This document shows, piece after piece, positions 7,205 through 14,483 of a stretch of DNA of 37,051 nucleotides. Positions within the stretch are counted from its first letter, which is position 1, and every line of letters begins with the position of its first letter. A model generated the notes under the pieces. The model saw only the letters and a list, made by a program, of their open reading frames with translations. It did not search any database and was not told where the DNA came from. The DNA lies in NCBI GenBank assembly GCA_003249015.1, contig QBLS01000032.1, forward strand, positions 1-37,051. The letters are read 5' to 3'. This DNA is from Pseudanabaena sp. GTDB taxonomy: Bacteria; Cyanobacteriota; Cyanobacteriia; Pseudanabaenales; Pseudanabaenaceae. The translations under genes and the position numbers were made by a program.

Positions 7205-7260
7205 GTGATGTACTTGAGTAACCATTTAAGAATTATCTTTTGCGGTCAAAAATTCTCATA

Positions 7261-7332
7261 GATCCACCCCAGCCCCCCCTTAAAAAGGGGTGAGAATTTT
7301 CTTCCCCCTTTTTAAGGGGAATTGAGGGGGAT
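7261..7332. repeat. Imperfect inverted repeat rich in CCCCTTAAAAAGGGG
   Basis: Left part has gatccacccc and ccccccttaaaaagggg; the right part has the complementary cccccttttt and gagggggatc. This resembles a common cyanobacterial repeat built on C-tracts around TTAAAAAGG. Confidence 0.65.
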
Positions 7333-7365
7333 CTTTAGTAACTTGTGCCTAGCCAAAAGCCTCTC

Positions 7366-7480
7366 TATAGCTGTCGCCACCTGCATTAGGACAAATCAAA
7401 ACCCAAGAAGCGAGTTGCGCCGCTTCGCGCCGCAACTCGTCTTCTGGTTTTGTGTCCTAACAAGAATGGCTACGGCTATA
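7366..7480. mobile_element. MITE-like element, about 115 bp, most complete copy
   Basis: The left half (tatagctgtcgcca, attaggac, aaaacccaagaag, cgagttgcg) is an imperfect reverse complement of the right half (cgcaactcg, cttctggtttt, gtcctaa, tggctacggctata). The whole is a non-coding inverted-repeat element without a transposase. Partial relatives occur at 12828-12930, 26102-26168, 10837-10885 and 11329-11372. Confidence 0.6.
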
Positions 7481-7485
7481 ATGCT

Positions 7486-7519
7486 AATTCACAAAAGTAT
7501 AGTCACACTTTTGTGAATT
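7486..7519. repeat. Interspersed palindrome AATTCACAAAAGT..., copy 1
   Basis: Arms AATTCACAAAAGT (7486-7498) and ACTTTTGTGAATT (7507-7519). It is followed by aaacccagta, the second conserved part of this repeat family. It abuts the MITE-like element ending at 7480. Confidence 0.75.
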
Positions 7520-7592
7520 AACAGCCAAACCCAGTATGGTTTTTTAAATAGAGAAATTGGAGGCTATCTAGACAATTCCTAAATAGTTTCTA

Positions 7593-7619
7593 AGGAAAAA
7601 TTGCGCTGCAATTTTTCCT
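7593..7619 (-). terminator. Hairpin terminator of the 7625-8452 gene
   Basis: Perfect 12-bp arms AGGAAAAATTGC (7593-7604) and its complement (7608-7619) with a 3-nt loop, 6 nt past the stop of the minus-strand gene. The A/T-rich outer stem supplies the T run. Confidence 0.6.
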
Positions 7620-7624
7620 CAAGA

Positions 7625-8452
7625 TTAAGCTCTAAGTGCTGCTAAAGTTTGCTCTCCTAGGATGCCATCAACAGTTAAGCCATAAAATGCTTGAGCTTTC
7701 TTGATGGCTGTGGTAGTCAAAAGTCCCTGAATACCGTCAACCTCACCTTCGTAAAAGCCCAACTCACTCAAGAGGGTCTGTCCTTCTTCTAAGCTACCCT
7801 CTTCGGGTGTCGCTTCAGTTTCTTTACCACCATCAGCGACGCTACCTTGGTCGGCTTCGAGAGCAGCAATTGTCAGAGAACCTGCCACCCCGTCAGCAAT
7901 CAAGCCATAGGTCTTTTGGGCGAGCACGATCGCCTCTGTCGTCATAGCACCCTCAATACCATCAATTTCACCACCATAAAATCCGCGATCGCTGAGTAAT
8001 TGCTGGAGATTTTTAATGGCTTCTGTATCGTCTTCAGGCATGGTCGATTCTTCAGATGCAGCTTCATCGAACTCATAGGGGTCATCTTGCAAAGCTGCCA
8101 AGGTCTCGGCTCCGATGACACCATCCGCTTCTAGCCCATAAAATACCTGAGCGGCAATGATCGCCTCCGTAGTGCTTTCGCCCTTGACTCCATCGACTTC
8201 CCCAGGATTAAAGCCTCTGCGAGCCAGCAAACTTTGGACAAGAGCTATTTCGGGGACATAGGCATAAGCCGCAGGAGCCATGTTGATGGCGACCATACCT
8301 GTAGCTAGACCAACACATAAGGCAGACTTGGCATAACGTGAAGAGTTGGCGATCGCGTCCAGTAAGTGACAATCTAAAGTCTGATCAACTGACTCACCTT
8401 GAAAAAGGCGTTCACAGATTGTTTCACTATGCAAATAAGCAACAAGTTCCAT
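7625..8452 (-). CDS. Secreted protein with three peptidoglycan-binding domains, 275 aa
   Basis: Three PG_binding_1 type repeats lie at roughly residues 68-122, 140-196 and 222-275, each with the pattern LLxxxGFxxGEVDGxxGxxTTEAIxxAQxFYGLxxDGVxGxxTLAAL. They are separated by acidic linkers. The N-terminus (about 40 residues) precedes a hydrophobic segment, CVGLATGMVAINMAPAAYA, that looks like a late signal sequence with cleavage near AYA. The protein probably sits in the periplasm attached to the cell wall; no catalytic domain is present. It is divergently transcribed from the second NTPase gene. Confidence 0.85.
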   Translation of the reverse strand: MELVAYLHSETICERLFQGESVDQTLDCHLLDAIANSSRYAKSALCVGLATGMVAINMAPAAYAYVPEIALVQSLLARRGFNPGEVDGVKGESTTEAIIAAQVFYGLEADGVIGAETLAALQDDPYEFDEAASEESTMPEDDTEAIKNLQQLLSDRGFYGGEIDGIEGAMTTEAIVLAQKTYGLIADGVAGSLTIAALEADQGSVADGGKETEATPEEGSLEEGQTLLSELGFYEGEVDGIQGLLTTTAIKKAQAFYGLTVDGILGEQTLAALRA

Positions 8453-8550
8453 ATAGTTAAGCTTCCTTAAAAAAAGCGTAAATCGCTGTATAACTTATTG
8501 TATTGAGAAAACAAGTAAATGTCACAAATCAAAGTTTTTTGTCACATATC

Positions 8551-9810
8551 ATGTCACAACTAGAAATATTCACAGCTTGCAACCCTAGCTACACCATCTG
8601 CTTAAAGAAGGAAAACTATTATGTAAATCTTGCTGAAGGTAGGGGAGAGGATGTAATTAAGCGAATGCGAAGAATGATCGCACTATCTCCTAACCGCCCC
8701 ACTTATCAATTGCTGTCTGGGCATACTGGCAAAACCACAGAATTACTACGTCTACAAGCGGAACTAGAACAGCAGGGATTTATGGTCGTTTACATTGCCG
8801 TAGCCCAATATCTTCCGATGGAAGATATTAGCTTGTGTGAAATTTGGCTATTACTTTTAAATTTGATTCTTTCTCAACTAGAAAAACAAGTAGATTCCCA
8901 TGCCCTTAGATATTTGCCTAGCACGATTATTGAATTGGAGAAATGCTTTAAATTATCTCCACCCATAGGAATCTCTAGCTATAAATTACGATTACAGAAT
9001 GTTCTACAAAGTCTGCAAGATAATCCAAGTCAACGCTTTAAGTTGCTCAATTATTTTGAATCTCGCCTTAAAAGTTCTCTCTTCACGGCAGTAGAAGAAG
9101 TAATTGTCCTTGAAGTTGATCGTCTTAAGCGATCAGATAAGAAAGGATTAGTAATAGTGATTGATAATCTTGATCAACTGACAGTTAATCAAGCAGACTT
9201 AATTTTTGGAGAAAGTGGCAAATACCTGCGCCAGTTTCCCTGCCATACGGTTTATACATTTCCCATCGTTGCTAGTGATGAGCTTAAGTCGCAATTGCAG
9301 GACTACAGCAGTACTCGATATCATCTGCCTAATCTCGTCCTACGCGATCGCCAAGGCGTTATCAATGAAGTAGGTTTAGACTTGCTGTGTCAACTGGTTC
9401 TAGCCCGATTGTTGCCACATCTTGAGCCAAATCAACGACTATCGCAAGTTACCACAGCCTTTGATAGTCATGAGACCTTAACCCGTCTATGTCTCGCGAG
9501 CTATGGACACCTTACCTATCTAATATCGCTGCTGTATGGCTGCATCCAAAGGCAATCGCTTCCGATTCAAGCTGACACTCTTGACCAAGTTTTAGAGACT
9601 GTTCGAGAGACGCGCATTGCGACTATCAGAGATAGCGATTGGCATTCCTTACAGCTAGGGCTTACTGGTCAGAGTTTATCCCTTGACCATGCTTTAAATT
9701 TAATGCGTCGGTTACTTCTATTTGAATACCATGACGATGAAGGGAATTGGTTTGTTAGCCCGTTTTCTGACGTTGCTTTGCGGGGAATTAATAAATCATT
9801 GATGTTCTAG
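8551..9810 (+). CDS. NTPase paralogue with shortened P-loop, 419 aa
   Basis: Homologous along its length to the NTPase at 43-1347: YYVNLAEGRGEDV, TTELLRLQAELEQQGFMVVYI, VIVIDNLDQL (Walker B-like, Asp205) and the C-terminal segment FVSPFSDVALRGI all align. The Walker A reads SGHTGKTT (Gly57-Thr63 with GHTGKTT), two residues shorter than GxxxxGK[ST]. Nucleotide binding may therefore be lost or altered, while the GKTT and Asp are kept. ATG 8551 is preferred; an in-frame TTG at 8503 would add 16 residues. There is no TPR partner beside it, unlike the first copy. Function unknown. Confidence 0.8.
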   Translation: MSQLEIFTACNPSYTICLKKENYYVNLAEGRGEDVIKRMRRMIALSPNRPTYQLLSGHTGKTTELLRLQAELEQQGFMVVYIAVAQYLPMEDISLCEIWLLLLNLILSQLEKQVDSHALRYLPSTIIELEKCFKLSPPIGISSYKLRLQNVLQSLQDNPSQRFKLLNYFESRLKSSLFTAVEEVIVLEVDRLKRSDKKGLVIVIDNLDQLTVNQADLIFGESGKYLRQFPCHTVYTFPIVASDELKSQLQDYSSTRYHLPNLVLRDRQGVINEVGLDLLCQLVLARLLPHLEPNQRLSQVTTAFDSHETLTRLCLASYGHLTYLISLLYGCIQRQSLPIQADTLDQVLETVRETRIATIRDSDWHSLQLGLTGQSLSLDHALNLMRRLLLFEYHDDEGNWFVSPFSDVALRGINKSLMF

Positions 9811-9813
9811 AGT

Positions 9814-9933
9814 TATAGTTGTATCAAATAAGAGTTAGGGCTTCGACAGGCTCAGTGCATCGCTTCGCTCAGCTAGCAGTATCCGTTGGCTGAGCGAAGT
9901 CGAAGTCTCTTCTAAATGTTTAAAATTGCTATA
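9814..9933. mobile_element. MITE-like element with TATAG ends, copy A (120 bp)
   Basis: Ends in tatag and gctata. An inner hairpin has arms built on GGCTGAGCGAAGTCGAAG and its complement around agcagtatccgt. Outer parts are aagagttagg on the left and tcttctaaatgtttaaaatt on the right. The related copy B at 23860-23988 carries the same parts in a different relative orientation. Confidence 0.65.
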
Positions 9934-10025
9934 CCAGCATAGGCAGTGCTATCCTTCGCTCTACCCAATCCAGAAACAGCGGAGCCATGTTCTTGATTTG
10001 AAAACTCTTACTGGGTTTAATTTCC

Positions 10026-10059
10026 AATTCACGAAAGTATCTCTACACTTTCGTGAATT
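10026..10059. repeat. Interspersed palindrome, copy 2 (reverse order)
   Basis: Arms AATTCACGAAAGT and ACTTTCGTGAATT differ from copy 1 by a change that is matched in both arms. It is preceded by aaaactcttactgggttt (10003-10020), the family's second part, in inverted order. It ends just 3' of the pentapeptide gene. Confidence 0.7.
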
Positions 10060-10063
10060 AGCA

Positions 10064-10447
10064 TTACTCGTGTACTGATCCATCAGGCATTATTGCGCCA
10101 GCTAGTTTAGTGTGATCTAACTTGGCTAAGCTCAGATCAGCCCTGAGCAAATTCGCACCGTTGAGGTTAGCACGACTGAGATCGGCTCTAGTCAAAATAG
10201 CTCCCCGAAGATCGGCTTTTTCTAGATTAGCGCGACTCAGATCAGCCCACCCTAAATCTGCTCCTCGCAGGTCAGCACCACTAAGGTTGACATTATTTAA
10301 AATTGATTCGCTTAAACCAATGCCATGCAAGCAAGCCCCCTGCAAATCACTATCATGGAGATGGGTCTGCTCAAAGTTGCGATCGCCCTTAGCATAGCGT
10401 TCAAGTAGTTCTTTTGCAGTCAGAGCCGCATGGGAAGGAAAGGTCAT
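10064..10447 (-). CDS. Pentapeptide-repeat protein, 127 aa
   Basis: Residues about 30-115 consist of A(D/N)LxX pentapeptides (LSGADLRGADLGWADLSRAN, then LEKADLRGAILTRADLSRAN, LNGANLLRADL), which fold into a right-handed quadrilateral beta-helix. The first 28 residues (LTAKELLERYAKGDRNFEQT) are a short helical cap common in cyanobacterial members. No signal peptide or extra domain is seen. The biochemical role of most such proteins is unknown. The opposite-strand reading frame at 10122-10397 is only a shadow of the repeats. Confidence 0.85.
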   Translation of the reverse strand: MTFPSHAALTAKELLERYAKGDRNFEQTHLHDSDLQGACLHGIGLSESILNNVNLSGADLRGADLGWADLSRANLEKADLRGAILTRADLSRANLNGANLLRADLSLAKLDHTKLAGAIMPDGSVHE

Positions 10448-10515
10448 GGAATTTATCTCAAATGGTAAGTATTGAGGTATCGGGGTTCAAGTTTGCCCGA
10501 AAGTGTAGATTTACA

Positions 10516-10532
10516 GCGGCGCATAGCGCCGC
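10516..10532. terminator. Short GC-rich hairpin after the 10547 gene
   Basis: GCGGCGC-ATA-GCGCCGC, 15 nt past the minus-strand stop. It lacks a clear T run, so terminator function is tentative. Confidence 0.4.
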
Positions 10533-10546
10533 CGTTGCCTTTGCTC

Positions 10547-10801
10547 TTAGGTCATAATTGGTACGGCGCGTTCGCGTTTCCGTGGCAAAAATCTCACCGA
10601 AACTCGCTTTAGATTAAATTTGTCCTCAAGTTCGTGAACATAATCAACCGCTTCGCCTGAATGTTCTCGCTTGTCAAGAATTTCCAGTAGATTTAAGATT
10701 TCATCATCTAGCCCTGGTTGCCCAACAAATAGGTGCATTAAAGTTTCACAATTATCATCGTCAGGATAGATGGGAATGTAGTAAATGTAAGGGGTATCCA
10801 T
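10547..10801 (-). CDS. Hypothetical acidic small protein, 84 aa
   Basis: Not recognised. The protein begins MDTPYIYYIPIYPDDDNCETL, has an acidic helical middle (DDEILNLLEILDKREHSGEAVDY region) and a basic C-terminus (RFLPRKRERAVPIMT). It has no signal peptide or membrane segment. Codon use and length are compatible with a real gene, and it has its own downstream hairpin. It lies upstream of, and on the same strand as, the pentapeptide gene (100-nt gap), so they might be co-transcribed. Confidence 0.6.
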   Translation of the reverse strand: MDTPYIYYIPIYPDDDNCETLMHLFVGQPGLDDEILNLLEILDKREHSGEAVDYVHELEDKFNLKRVSVRFLPRKRERAVPIMT

Positions 10802-10888
10802 AAGTTCCTTTGTAAATTTTAGAACGCAATTAAGTCGTTATATAGCTTTCGCCAATGAGTGGCGGTGCTTTGAGCCACCGCTTATACC

Positions 10889-10922
10889 AACTCACAAACG
10901 TGTGACTACACTTCTGTGAATT
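10889..10922. repeat. Interspersed palindrome, copy 3
   Basis: AACTCACAAACGTGTGACTA and its imperfect complement, followed by aaacccagtaagggttttc and a GGCGTAGCC-core hairpin (10951-10979). This is the most complete composite copy of the family. Confidence 0.7.
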
Positions 10923-11003
10923 AAAGACCAAACCCAGTAAGGGTTTTCAAATAAAGAAGAGGCGTAGCCATTTCTTTATCTGGTATTAACTCTTGATTTT
11001 TTC

Positions 11004-11037
11004 AATTCGCAAAAGTGTTGTCACATTTTTGTGAATT
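11004..11037. repeat. Interspersed palindrome, copy 4
   Basis: Arms AATTCGCAAAAGTGT and ACATTTTTGTGAATT, closely spaced after copy 3. Confidence 0.65.
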
Positions 11038-11244
11038 GGTATTAAGCACTGTTAAATAATTATGCCAAGCTGCCGATCGCAGTTAAGCTAACTGCAACAA
11101 ACATACAACATTGCATTAAAGAGTAGACTAGCAATCTACAATAGAAAAACAAATACACGCCAAATCAGCAAAGTAAGCAACTCAGCATAATTAAACTAGA
11201 AACCTAGAAGGTTACTCCACCTGCTTAGCGGGCAAAGTAATACT

Positions 11245-11278
11245 AATCCACAAAAGTGTTCTCACACTTTCGTGGATT
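11245..11278. repeat. Interspersed palindrome, copy 5
   Basis: Arms AATCCACAAAAGTG and CACTTTCGTGGATT, followed by aaatccagtaagggtttt. The outer bases AATCC/GGATT differ from other copies but stay paired. Confidence 0.7.
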
Positions 11279-11473
11279 GAAAATCAAATCCAGTAAGGGT
11301 TTTAAGATTTAACTATGCAGAGCTACTTGTAGCTGTAGTCACTTGTGTCAAAACAAATCAAAACAATTTGTTGGCAAGGCATTACGCCACCACCAGTTTT
11401 TAGTTTTTGTAACCGATCAAGACTGACTGCAGCTCTAGATTATCTTTGCCATCTAAGTGCGATTAATTTAATC

Positions 11474-12646
11474 ATGCTCAACCCAGACCCTAACTCGATT
11501 CAACTTACTCAAGACGATTACGAACGCTACTCGCGTCACCTAATTTTGCCTGAAGTTGGTGTAGATGGACAAAAGCGACTCAAGGCAGCTAGCGTACTGT
11601 GTATCGGCACAGGAGGCTTAGGTTCGCCTTTATTGTTATATCTTGCCGCCGCAGGTGTAGGACGCATCGGTATTGTTGATTTTGATGTCGTAGACACATC
11701 GAATCTTCAGCGTCAAGTTATCCACAGCACCAGCTCTGTCGGCAAACCCAAGATCGAGTCTGCCAAGGCAAGGATTTTAGAAATCAATCCATATTGCCAG
11801 ATCGATCTATATAACACTCACCTATCTTCAGCCAATGCTCTCGATATTGTGGCTCCCTACGATATCGTTGTTGATGGTACAGATAACTTTCCCACGCGCT
11901 ATTTAGTAAATGATGCTTGTGTATTGCTAGATAAACCCAACGTCTACGGTTCGATTTTCCGATTTGAAGGGCAGGCTACAGTCTTTAACTATGAAGGCGG
12001 TCCCAACTATCGCGATCTTTATCCAGAGCCACCACCTCCTGGGCTAGTTCCTTCCTGTGCCGAAGGTGGTGTACTGGGGATTTTGCCAGGGATTATTGGT
12101 GTAATTCAAGCTACGGAGACTGTCAAAATTATCCTTGGTCAAGGAAATACCCTGAGTGGTCGCTTACTACTCTACGATGCCTTAAAAATGTCTTTCCGCG
12201 AGCTAAAGCTCCGTCCGAACCCAGTCCGTCCTGTCATCGAGAAATTGATTGACTATCAGATGTTCTGTGGTATTACCCAACAAAAACAAACTGAAATGGA
12301 AGCTCAACAATCGATTCCTGAAATTACGGTTACTGAACTTAAGGAGATCATTGATGCTGGTGCGTCAGACTATGTGATCGTCGATGTCCGTAATCCAAAT
12401 GAGTGGGAAATTGGCAAGATTCCCAATACAGTACTTGTACCATTGCCAGACATTGAGAATGGTAATGGTGTTGATAAGGTCAAGTCTCTACTTGGCGATA
12501 AGAAGTTAATTGTCCATTGCAAGATGGGCGGGCGCTCAATGAAGGCGCTAGGCATTTTGAAGCAAGCTGGCATTGACGGAATCAATGTACAAGGCGGCAT
12601 CAATGCATGGAGCGAACAAGTCGATCCAACGGTTCCCAAATACTAA
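11474..12646 (+). CDS. moeB: MoeB/ThiF-like adenylyltransferase fused to rhodanese, 390 aa
   Basis: E1-like enzyme that adenylates the C-terminus of a ubiquitin-fold sulfur carrier (MoaD or ThiS type), followed by a rhodanese domain that can supply sulfur. The ATP-binding loop GTGGLG is at residues 45-50, followed by DFDVVDTSNLQRQ. The segment VPSCAEGGVLG carries the conserved cysteine. The rhodanese domain (about residues 280-390) has the active loop HCKMGGRS. The paired CxxC zinc motifs of E. coli MoeB are absent (NYRD and VRPV at the equivalent places). ATG 11474 starts just before the conserved LTQDDYERYSRHLILPEVG; an upstream GTG at 11345 lies in repeat-derived DNA. Which carrier it serves is not decided by sequence alone. 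Confidence 0.9.
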   Translation: MLNPDPNSIQLTQDDYERYSRHLILPEVGVDGQKRLKAASVLCIGTGGLGSPLLLYLAAAGVGRIGIVDFDVVDTSNLQRQVIHSTSSVGKPKIESAKARILEINPYCQIDLYNTHLSSANALDIVAPYDIVVDGTDNFPTRYLVNDACVLLDKPNVYGSIFRFEGQATVFNYEGGPNYRDLYPEPPPPGLVPSCAEGGVLGILPGIIGVIQATETVKIILGQGNTLSGRLLLYDALKMSFRELKLRPNPVRPVIEKLIDYQMFCGITQQKQTEMEAQQSIPEITVTELKEIIDAGASDYVIVDVRNPNEWEIGKIPNTVLVPLPDIENGNGVDKVKSLLGDKKLIVHCKMGGRSMKALGILKQAGIDGINVQGGINAWSEQVDPTVPKY

Positions 12647-12685
12647 AAGAAAGAGTGCGCGGCTAAGCCGCGCACTCCTTCTTTT
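12645..12685 (+). terminator. Terminator of moeB
   Basis: Stem built on AGTGCGCGGC-TAA-GCCGCGCACT with outer AAAAGAA/TTCTTTT, beginning within the stop codon and ending in TTCTTTT. Confidence 0.75.
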
Positions 12686-12698
12686 ATAGTCTTGATAA

Positions 12699-12835
12699 TC
12701 ATAGAAGTCTTCGTTTTGCCAAGCTAAAACAAGCTTCAGGACAACATTTTGAACCGTTAGGGTCATAAATACTGTAGCTTTTCAAATGCTCTGCTAGGTT
12801 AGTGATTGTGTAGTTGATCTGACTACTTATAGCAA
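12699..12835 (-). pseudogene. Possible beheaded small ORF
   Basis: Reading the minus strand down to TGA at 12699-12701 gives SSQINYTITNLAEHLKSYSI, then YDPNGSKCCPEACFSLAKRR, a plausible protein segment with no start codon in its own sequence. The frame runs backward into the MITE-like hairpin at 12856-12906. It could be the remnant of a gene whose start was displaced by the repeat, or chance. Not recognised. Confidence 0.25.
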
Positions 12836-12930
12836 AAAAATTTTGCTTAGGACATAAAACCCAAGAAGAGTGGCGGCGCAAAGCACCGCCACTCTTCTTG
12901 GGTTTTAATTTGCCCTAATACAAGTGTCTA
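12828..12930. mobile_element. MITE-like element, diverged copy with 21-bp-arm hairpin
   Basis: The central hairpin has arms 12856-12876 and 12886-12906 (AAAACCCAAGAAGAGTGGCG start, loop CGCAAAGCA), exact complements. Flanks ttataggc-like and ttaggac on the left, and gccctaat on the right, match the outer parts of the element at 7366-7480. Confidence 0.55.
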
Positions 12931-12943
12931 CAAAGAAATGGCA

Positions 12944-13006
12944 TAGTAATTTATCTAAGTATATGGGTGGAGCTTCACGCCACCCATATACTTAGATAAA
13001 TTACTA
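12944..13006. repeat. 27-bp perfect hairpin directly before the DUF3370 gene
   Basis: Arms 12944-12970 and 12980-13006 are exact reverse complements, with loop AGCTTCACG. Only 8 nt separate it from the ATG at 13015. Confidence 0.85.
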
Positions 13007-13014
13007 CTAGGCTT

Positions 13015-14394
13015 ATGTTAAGTGCTTTTTTAATTTCACTATTAGCTCCTGTAACGCCGATCGCTAGCGCTAGCCCCAGTCCCATAGCTCAAGCCCAGCG
13101 CCAGATAGTTTTAGATCCTCAGCAAATGCGTCCTCTCAACGGCAGTTTAGACGTAGTGCCAATGCTGAACAGCAACAGTCCTGAAATCGTCCAAACTGAA
13201 GGAATTTTGATGTCAGCTTTTCCTCCCATGGGCATGGCTTATCCAGAGGCGCATTTAAACTTTCCCTTTCAAGGTCGCTTTGATGTATTTACCCACCATA
13301 TTTCTAAAGCACCACCACCAGAGGATCTGCGGACTCTATATATTGGCGCGATCGCCCACAATCCGACCGATAAGCCTGTAACTATTGATGTACTGCAAGC
13401 CGCCAGCTACCTTAGTCAACCCGATGCACCATTTTACGAAGCCCCTAACTATTCTTTAAATAATGATGGCTCTATGTATCGTGGTCCTGGCGATCGCGCT
13501 ATGTTGGACATCCTGCGTGGTCGGCGACAGGATATTTTTCCTGCTCAGGTTGTGATTCCGCCGATGCAAAGCCGAATGTTGATGAATTTGCCAATTCCTG
13601 TTAAGGAATTGGAGCCACCTTTAAATGGGCGATCGGGGTTGTCGCGTTTACGCAGTAATGGCAAAGTCTATGTGGCGACTTTAGCTCTTTATGCCCGTTC
13701 AAATCCTGATGGCTCAGAACGCGCTCCCAATCTTGAAGAATGGGAACAGATTCTTAAACAGGGTAAATTAGCATTACCTCGCGATGTCGTCCCTACGCCG
13801 CCAGACTTAACAGAAGGAAGATTTGAATATAGCCGCGTTGCGGGCGTGCAGATTGGTTCGCAGTGGTTCGGAAACTTGACCGATCAAGGTAGCAATGACC
13901 TCGCCATTCCTAAACTTGGTGAGTCCTATTCCTATGGATTGAGCCTATTGCAGTACGGCACTATGGGAACTGCCCAAGTACAAACAGCTCCCCTCAAAGT
14001 TCGCTATCCTGACACCGCTTATTCGGCTCATGGCAATTATGGTGTGCAGTACAACTTGACATTGCCTCTCCATAATCCCACGCAAGAAACTCAAACGGTG
14101 GTGCTGTCATTCCAAAATCCCATCAAATATGACAAGCCAGTTGGTGGATTACAGTTTTTTGAGCCCCTACCTGATGATGTTTTCTTTCGTGGTTCCGTGC
14201 GAGTGCGATTTCGCGATGACAAGGGCTTGGCGCAATCTCGTTATGTGCATCTGGTGATGCGCCGTGGGGAAAGGGGTAAGCCTCTGGTGACCTTAACAAT
14301 GCCGCCAAGCGATCGCCGCGTAGTGCAGTTTGATTTTCTCTATCCTGCTGATGCGACACCGCCACAAGTTTTGACAGTCACGACTACAAACTAG
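13015..14394 (+). CDS. Secreted DUF3370 protein, 459 aa
   Basis: Cyanobacterial DUF3370 family, function unknown. Residues 1-27 form a signal peptide (LSAFLISLLAPVTPIASASP, probable cleavage near AQA). Conserved stretches include RPLNGSLDVVPMLNSNSPEI, VQTEGILMSAFPP, AHLNFPFQGRFDVFTHHI, LYIGAIAHNPT and, near the C-terminus, FFRGSVRVRFRDD. The protein is likely periplasmic or associated with the cell surface. ATG 13015 is the only possible start, because an in-frame TAA lies at 12997-12999 and no other start codon intervenes. The signal peptide lacks the usual N-terminal basic residue. Its leader is dominated by the long hairpin at 12944-13006. Confidence 0.85.
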   Translation: MLSAFLISLLAPVTPIASASPSPIAQAQRQIVLDPQQMRPLNGSLDVVPMLNSNSPEIVQTEGILMSAFPPMGMAYPEAHLNFPFQGRFDVFTHHISKAPPPEDLRTLYIGAIAHNPTDKPVTIDVLQAASYLSQPDAPFYEAPNYSLNNDGSMYRGPGDRAMLDILRGRRQDIFPAQVVIPPMQSRMLMNLPIPVKELEPPLNGRSGLSRLRSNGKVYVATLALYARSNPDGSERAPNLEEWEQILKQGKLALPRDVVPTPPDLTEGRFEYSRVAGVQIGSQWFGNLTDQGSNDLAIPKLGESYSYGLSLLQYGTMGTAQVQTAPLKVRYPDTAYSAHGNYGVQYNLTLPLHNPTQETQTVVLSFQNPIKYDKPVGGLQFFEPLPDDVFFRGSVRVRFRDDKGLAQSRYVHLVMRRGERGKPLVTLTMPPSDRRVVQFDFLYPADATPPQVLTVTTTN

Positions 14395-14428
14395 TGGCTT
14401 GCCGCATTTTGCGCTCAAAAAAACATGA

Positions 14429-14479
14429 AACCCAAGGAGCAAGTGGCGGCGCTCCGCGCCGCCACTTGCTCCTTGGGTT
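14429..14479. terminator. Bidirectional terminator, 23-bp perfect stem
   Basis: Arms 14429-14451 and 14457-14479 are exact complements (AACCCAAGGAGCAAGTGGCG start) with loop CTCCG. It lies between the convergent DUF3370 gene and histidine kinase gene. Confidence 0.75.
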
Positions 14480-14483
14480 AAAA

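Larger units (their letters stand above)
7126..7624. other. Repeat-filled gap between fetB and the peptidoglycan-binding protein gene
   Basis: About 500 bp without a credible gene. It contains, in order, a 20-bp-arm hairpin, a C-tract inverted repeat, the 115-bp MITE-like element, an AATTCACAAAAGT palindrome and a terminator-like hairpin at 7593-7619. Confidence 0.7.
10802..11473. other. Repeat-rich gap before moeB
   Basis: No credible gene in about 670 bp. It contains a partial MITE-like piece (10837-10885), palindromes at 10889-10922, 11004-11037 and 11245-11278, a hairpin with the GGCGTAGCC core (10951-10979), a GCAGTTA-AGC-TAACTGC hairpin (11079-11095) and another MITE-like fragment near 11329-11372. 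A GTG-started extension of moeB reading through 11345-11473 is judged non-coding. Confidence 0.65.
12647..13014. other. Gap between moeB and the DUF3370 gene
   Basis: Contains the moeB terminator, a possible ORF remnant on the minus strand, a MITE-like copy and the 27-bp hairpin. A promoter for the DUF3370 gene must lie here, but no convincing -35/-10 pair was identified. Confidence 0.6.

Noticed and set aside
10122-10397. Plus-strand ORF opposite the pentapeptide gene
   Set aside because: The periodic Arg/Ser/Ala composition is the antisense image of the pentapeptide repeats.
11345-11473. GTG-started 43-codon extension of moeB
   Set aside because: The added residues (start SKQIKTICWQGITPPPVF) are unlike the family, and the DNA overlaps a MITE-like fragment. 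ATG 11474 lies just before the first conserved residues.
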